Source: Saccoglossus kowalevskii | Taxonomy: Eukaryota > Hemichordata > Enteropneusta > Harrimaniidae | Direction: 5' to 3' | Assembly (NCBI RefSeq): GCF_000003605.2 | Contig: NW_003143808.1 | Span: 177,945-227,572, forward strand | Length of the DNA stretch: 49,628 nt | In this document: piece by piece, positions 46,667-49,628 of the stretch | Numbering within the stretch: the stretch's first letter is position 1 | How the letters are laid out: every line of letters begins with the position of its first letter | Position numbers and translations under genes: made by a program | Notes under the pieces: generated by a model | The model's input: the letters and a program-made list of their open reading frames with translations, nothing else | Told to the model about the DNA's origin: nothing | The model's database searches: none

Positions 46667-47429
46667 ATTACTTTCTCCAAACTGTAACTTAATTGTCTGA
46701 TTGGTCCGTGCAAATTGATTGAACTTTTGATATTATGACTCACTATTAATACATTCGTCAATATCTCAATATGTTGGAGGCGTTTCATTGTATTTTTTGA
46801 AGGATTTCTAATTCTTTCAAAGTCATCTTGTTTTCGTCCGGAAATGTCATTCACTCAAGTCGGTTTTGTTTACTGTTTCTATCCTCCGTAGCACATATAA
46901 CTGAAGCTATTTTGTAAGCTGGCATGGAATGACGTTTCTACAATTTTAAACGGAATAATACAGAAGGTACTAATATCGACATTGATGCATAGATTGTATT
47001 TAACGATTGAATACGTGCTCGTTCAGTTGATTGAGATATGATTGATTGAGTTGAACAATTTAGGCGTTTGTCAAATGACGAGAGTGACAACATTTGTAAT
47101 AATAATATATTGTAGGTCAATCGCCCTAGCGATTACAACACAACAGAGTCAAACGATCGCAGCAACATAATATGAAGAAAATACGTATGACTTTATCTTA
47201 TTGTTAACAATATAAATGTTTGTTAGAAGTGTGCGCCGATATATATTATTGAAACTTTGTATTTACAACACCGAAACAAGGCTTGAGGGTTAAGAAATAA
47301 ATTTTCTGCTTTTTATGTATTTGACTTAATCTAAACTTATTTTGTTTGCTTGTACTGGAATGTGTACAATACTGAAATAGAATTGACATAAATATGATAA
47401 ATATTCAGAAAACAAATTTAATCAAGTTG
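46667..47429. other. gene-free AT-rich spacer
   Basis: No exon, RNA gene or mobile element end is supported. Confidence 0.5.
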
Positions 47430-47675
47430 CGCGAAGAATAATATATTGAACACAATTGCTAGTCGTCCTGGAGGCAATATTCTTCGACGTGCATTATCCT
47501 AGAGATTAGAGACTGGAATGAGTGAGTATTGAATATACCCATGTAACGTTAGTAGAATCAGAAGCAAAGACTATCCAAACCTCGGGCTATCCTGAAGCCT
47601 AGATATTAATTTACTCGACATATATACATGAAGACATGTTGCTTGTCAAATCCATACACTAATGTTCACTACACA
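47430..47675 (+). repeat. dispersed repeat A, copy 2
   Basis: Partner of 12215-12475, same orientation. The best-conserved part is AGATATTAATTT through TCAAATCCATAC (about 47610-47659). Confidence 0.65.
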
Positions 47676-48900
47676 GTTCATATATTCGTTATTATTCGTT
47701 ATGTATTGATACACATTTCCTTTGTATTGACTATATAATCCTTCGAGCTGGGTTGTGTAGATTTCTAGTATATTCTAACAAATTGTTATTGACACATGCA
47801 AGTTCGTAGAGCAAATAGAGTATGTACGTCGCGTGTGCAATCAGAGATAAGTGTATTTTTTGGTCTTTAATATATCCCAAAATGAGAAAACAATACTTAC
47901 AAGAATTGTACATAACTTCCTAAATAGAATTACTGATCTAAAGAGTAGTACGCACTGTGTTTTACTGATGATATATTTGTACACTGCTCATTTCAGAAAA
48001 GGAATGCGGTTATTCGCATGATGTATGTAAATGTTGTTACCAAAATGATCACTGTTAATTGTAATTTTTTATTTAATACTTTTTAAACATGGAAATAGCA
48101 TGGCACACATTGAGTATCTTTATGCATTGGTCAGATTAATAGAAAGAGGATCTCGTCTTTAATGGAACGAGAGTAATTACTTTAAACAATTCATTTTACT
48201 CGACAGCTACCACTGTCTACTGTGTTTTATGTTTATAGCAAATGTGCAGAAATGAAAGGAATAGCTTAATTAAAATATAAAACATTCTAGACTCAGTGTT
48301 GTTATACTTTGATATCGACGCGTGCAAATTTCTGAAATCAATGTAAAAAATGTGTTTGAATTATTGTGGAAATATGGAAACATACTTACAATCCCATGGT
48401 TGTACCAGACATCAGCAAAGCCTTAGTATAATTAATTTAACAGTTTTAGAAGATAAAACTGAAACTCGTTGTAGTTCTTCAACTTATCACATTTTGTGAT
48501 GTATCGATTGGAAAAGAGCCTGAGAAGACGCCACCAGATACCATTTTATAAAGACGTATACAAGATTGTAGTTCTCAAGTCCCCCTAACTCAAGCATTAA
48601 TAGTATATCTGTGTTGGCGTATAATTTTCTTGCAAAATATGTTTTCCTTGAATAGTTGGACTATTTACGCACCCTAAAATACCCTACAAAAACCCTAATA
48701 TCAACATTATACTCTTTTGTTTTTCATCAAGGATTTGGCAAAATACATGGGTCATACTGTATTCAATCAGAAAAGTGGTAAATAGTGACTGCCTTCACTG
48801 AAAATCAAGGTGCCTGAGAACTTGTAAGTGATGTCATACCTTGAGTTCACTTTCCATGCTCATGTCAGATTTTTTCTAGCAGGCAGCACATGCAATAAAA
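47676..48900. other. gene-free AT-rich spacer
   Basis: Only short frames without domains. No element ends seen. Confidence 0.5.
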
Positions 48901-49628
48901 TAACAAGCAGAAATCACGCCAGTGTGCGGTTCAGAATTAATACGCTTTATTAAGCTGGTAGTGAGTTCTATACACAATGGGATGATGCTAAGGGAAATAT
49001 TACTAGTTATATTTAATACATGTCACAATCCGTAAAACCGCATACAATTATAAGACAAACTAGACTACACGCTCATCAAAATTACAATAATGCGTGAAGC
49101 ATACACATTATAAATACAAGCAGTAAATTAAGAACTAGCATTACAAGTTGGTAATACAACCGGTTAGCCCTCATGAACACGTCACACAACACGTTCAGAC
49201 TGTCCTATTGGCCGGTAAGTTCAAACGTTCACTTGCTCGACACTTGCTTCACTCCACACAATCTAGAATTCCACTTCACAGCCTTCCACTCAGACTGCGC
49301 TCCATGCTCCATGCTCCATGCATCACGACGGCTCACCGTCGCAGGTCATAGTTTCTATGTGCTGGCGTCTTGTCCATCTCCCTCACCAAAAGATGGAATC
49401 TCCAAGTCTCAGGAATATCCCCAAGCTGCAAAACCAATTTGGCAGACCTCTACTCTATATACTTGGCTGACCGAATACAGCGAAGTTACCACTGACTCCC
49501 ACCAACTCAAGCCTGAATGCCTTGCCAGTTGATAGTAAAATTACGAGTCACCACGAGTAGAATTGCAGGAGATGCTCCACTCCTGGACAACTGATGACAA
49601 CTAACCACATACACTGCAAAATACCAAG
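48900..49628 (-). other. GC-richer tract with minus-strand AATAAA, possible transcript or retroelement end
   Basis: Base composition changes here, most clearly at 49150-49530. On the minus strand AATAAAGCG (around 48945-48955) lies downstream of this tract, followed by TATTAATTCTGAACCGCACA. A CATGCTC triplet repeat sits near 49302-49320. The layout suits the 3' end of a minus-strand transcription unit or an old LTR-type retroelement end that continues past the window. No coding domain could be recognised in either of the two plus-strand open frames. Confidence 0.3.

Overview
The window is animal nuclear DNA. It is AT-rich, shows split genes with GT-AG introns, and has large gene-free spans full of old interspersed repeats. 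The repeat types (CAGnGGCGG-ended short elements, GGCCGAAACG phrases, degenerate AGTCCCCGTT-ended units) and the peptide-type receptor suggest a marine invertebrate. I cannot name a phylum from the sequence alone. There is one assembly gap, 10866-10964.

Only two protein-coding genes can be supported firmly. (1) A class A, peptide-type G-protein-coupled receptor lies on the minus strand at 9029-10081. Its coding part is uninterrupted and a likely 3' splice site sits just upstream. (2) A complete SLC17 (sialin-type) anion transporter lies on the plus strand at 36671-42745. I resolved ten coding exons by frame, splice sites and family similarity. They give 511 residues, an in-frame stop upstream of the ATG, and an AATAAA at 42871. 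Intron 3 appears to be a GC-AG intron, and intron 9 holds an 850-bp transposon carrying the remains of a PHD finger.

Layout: 1-150, tandem 46-bp repeat; 150-3300, gene-free AT-rich DNA with one direct duplication; 3306-5705, a ~32-bp satellite with a central inverted block and a homogenised core, interrupted by a retroelement 3' end and a pogo-like fragment; about 6000-6560, a possible old LTR; 6560-9028, AT-rich spacer; 9029-10125, the receptor; 10830-11006, an inverted repeat flanking the gap; 11-30 kb, mostly featureless spacer with a (TA)n tract, dispersed repeat pairs, a minus-strand TATA/donor pair near 22.8 kb and a candidate minus-strand exon near 29.5 kb; 30331-30856, a 526-bp repeat; 34179-34910, a fold-back element; 36361-42876, the SLC17 locus; 42896-43165, another copy of the fold-back element; 44222-45411, a 5'-truncated LINE; 45.5-46.7 kb, a cluster of short non-autonomous elements; 48.9-49.6 kb, a GC-richer tract that may be a retroelement or gene end on the minus strand.

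The most unusual signal is an interspersed element built from repeated phrases close to CCGATAATGTAAYA. It occurs four times (34179, 34910 inverted, 42896, 46666 inverted), has TGTTGG...CCAACA ends and keeps its phrase order between copies. I do not recognise it as a named family.
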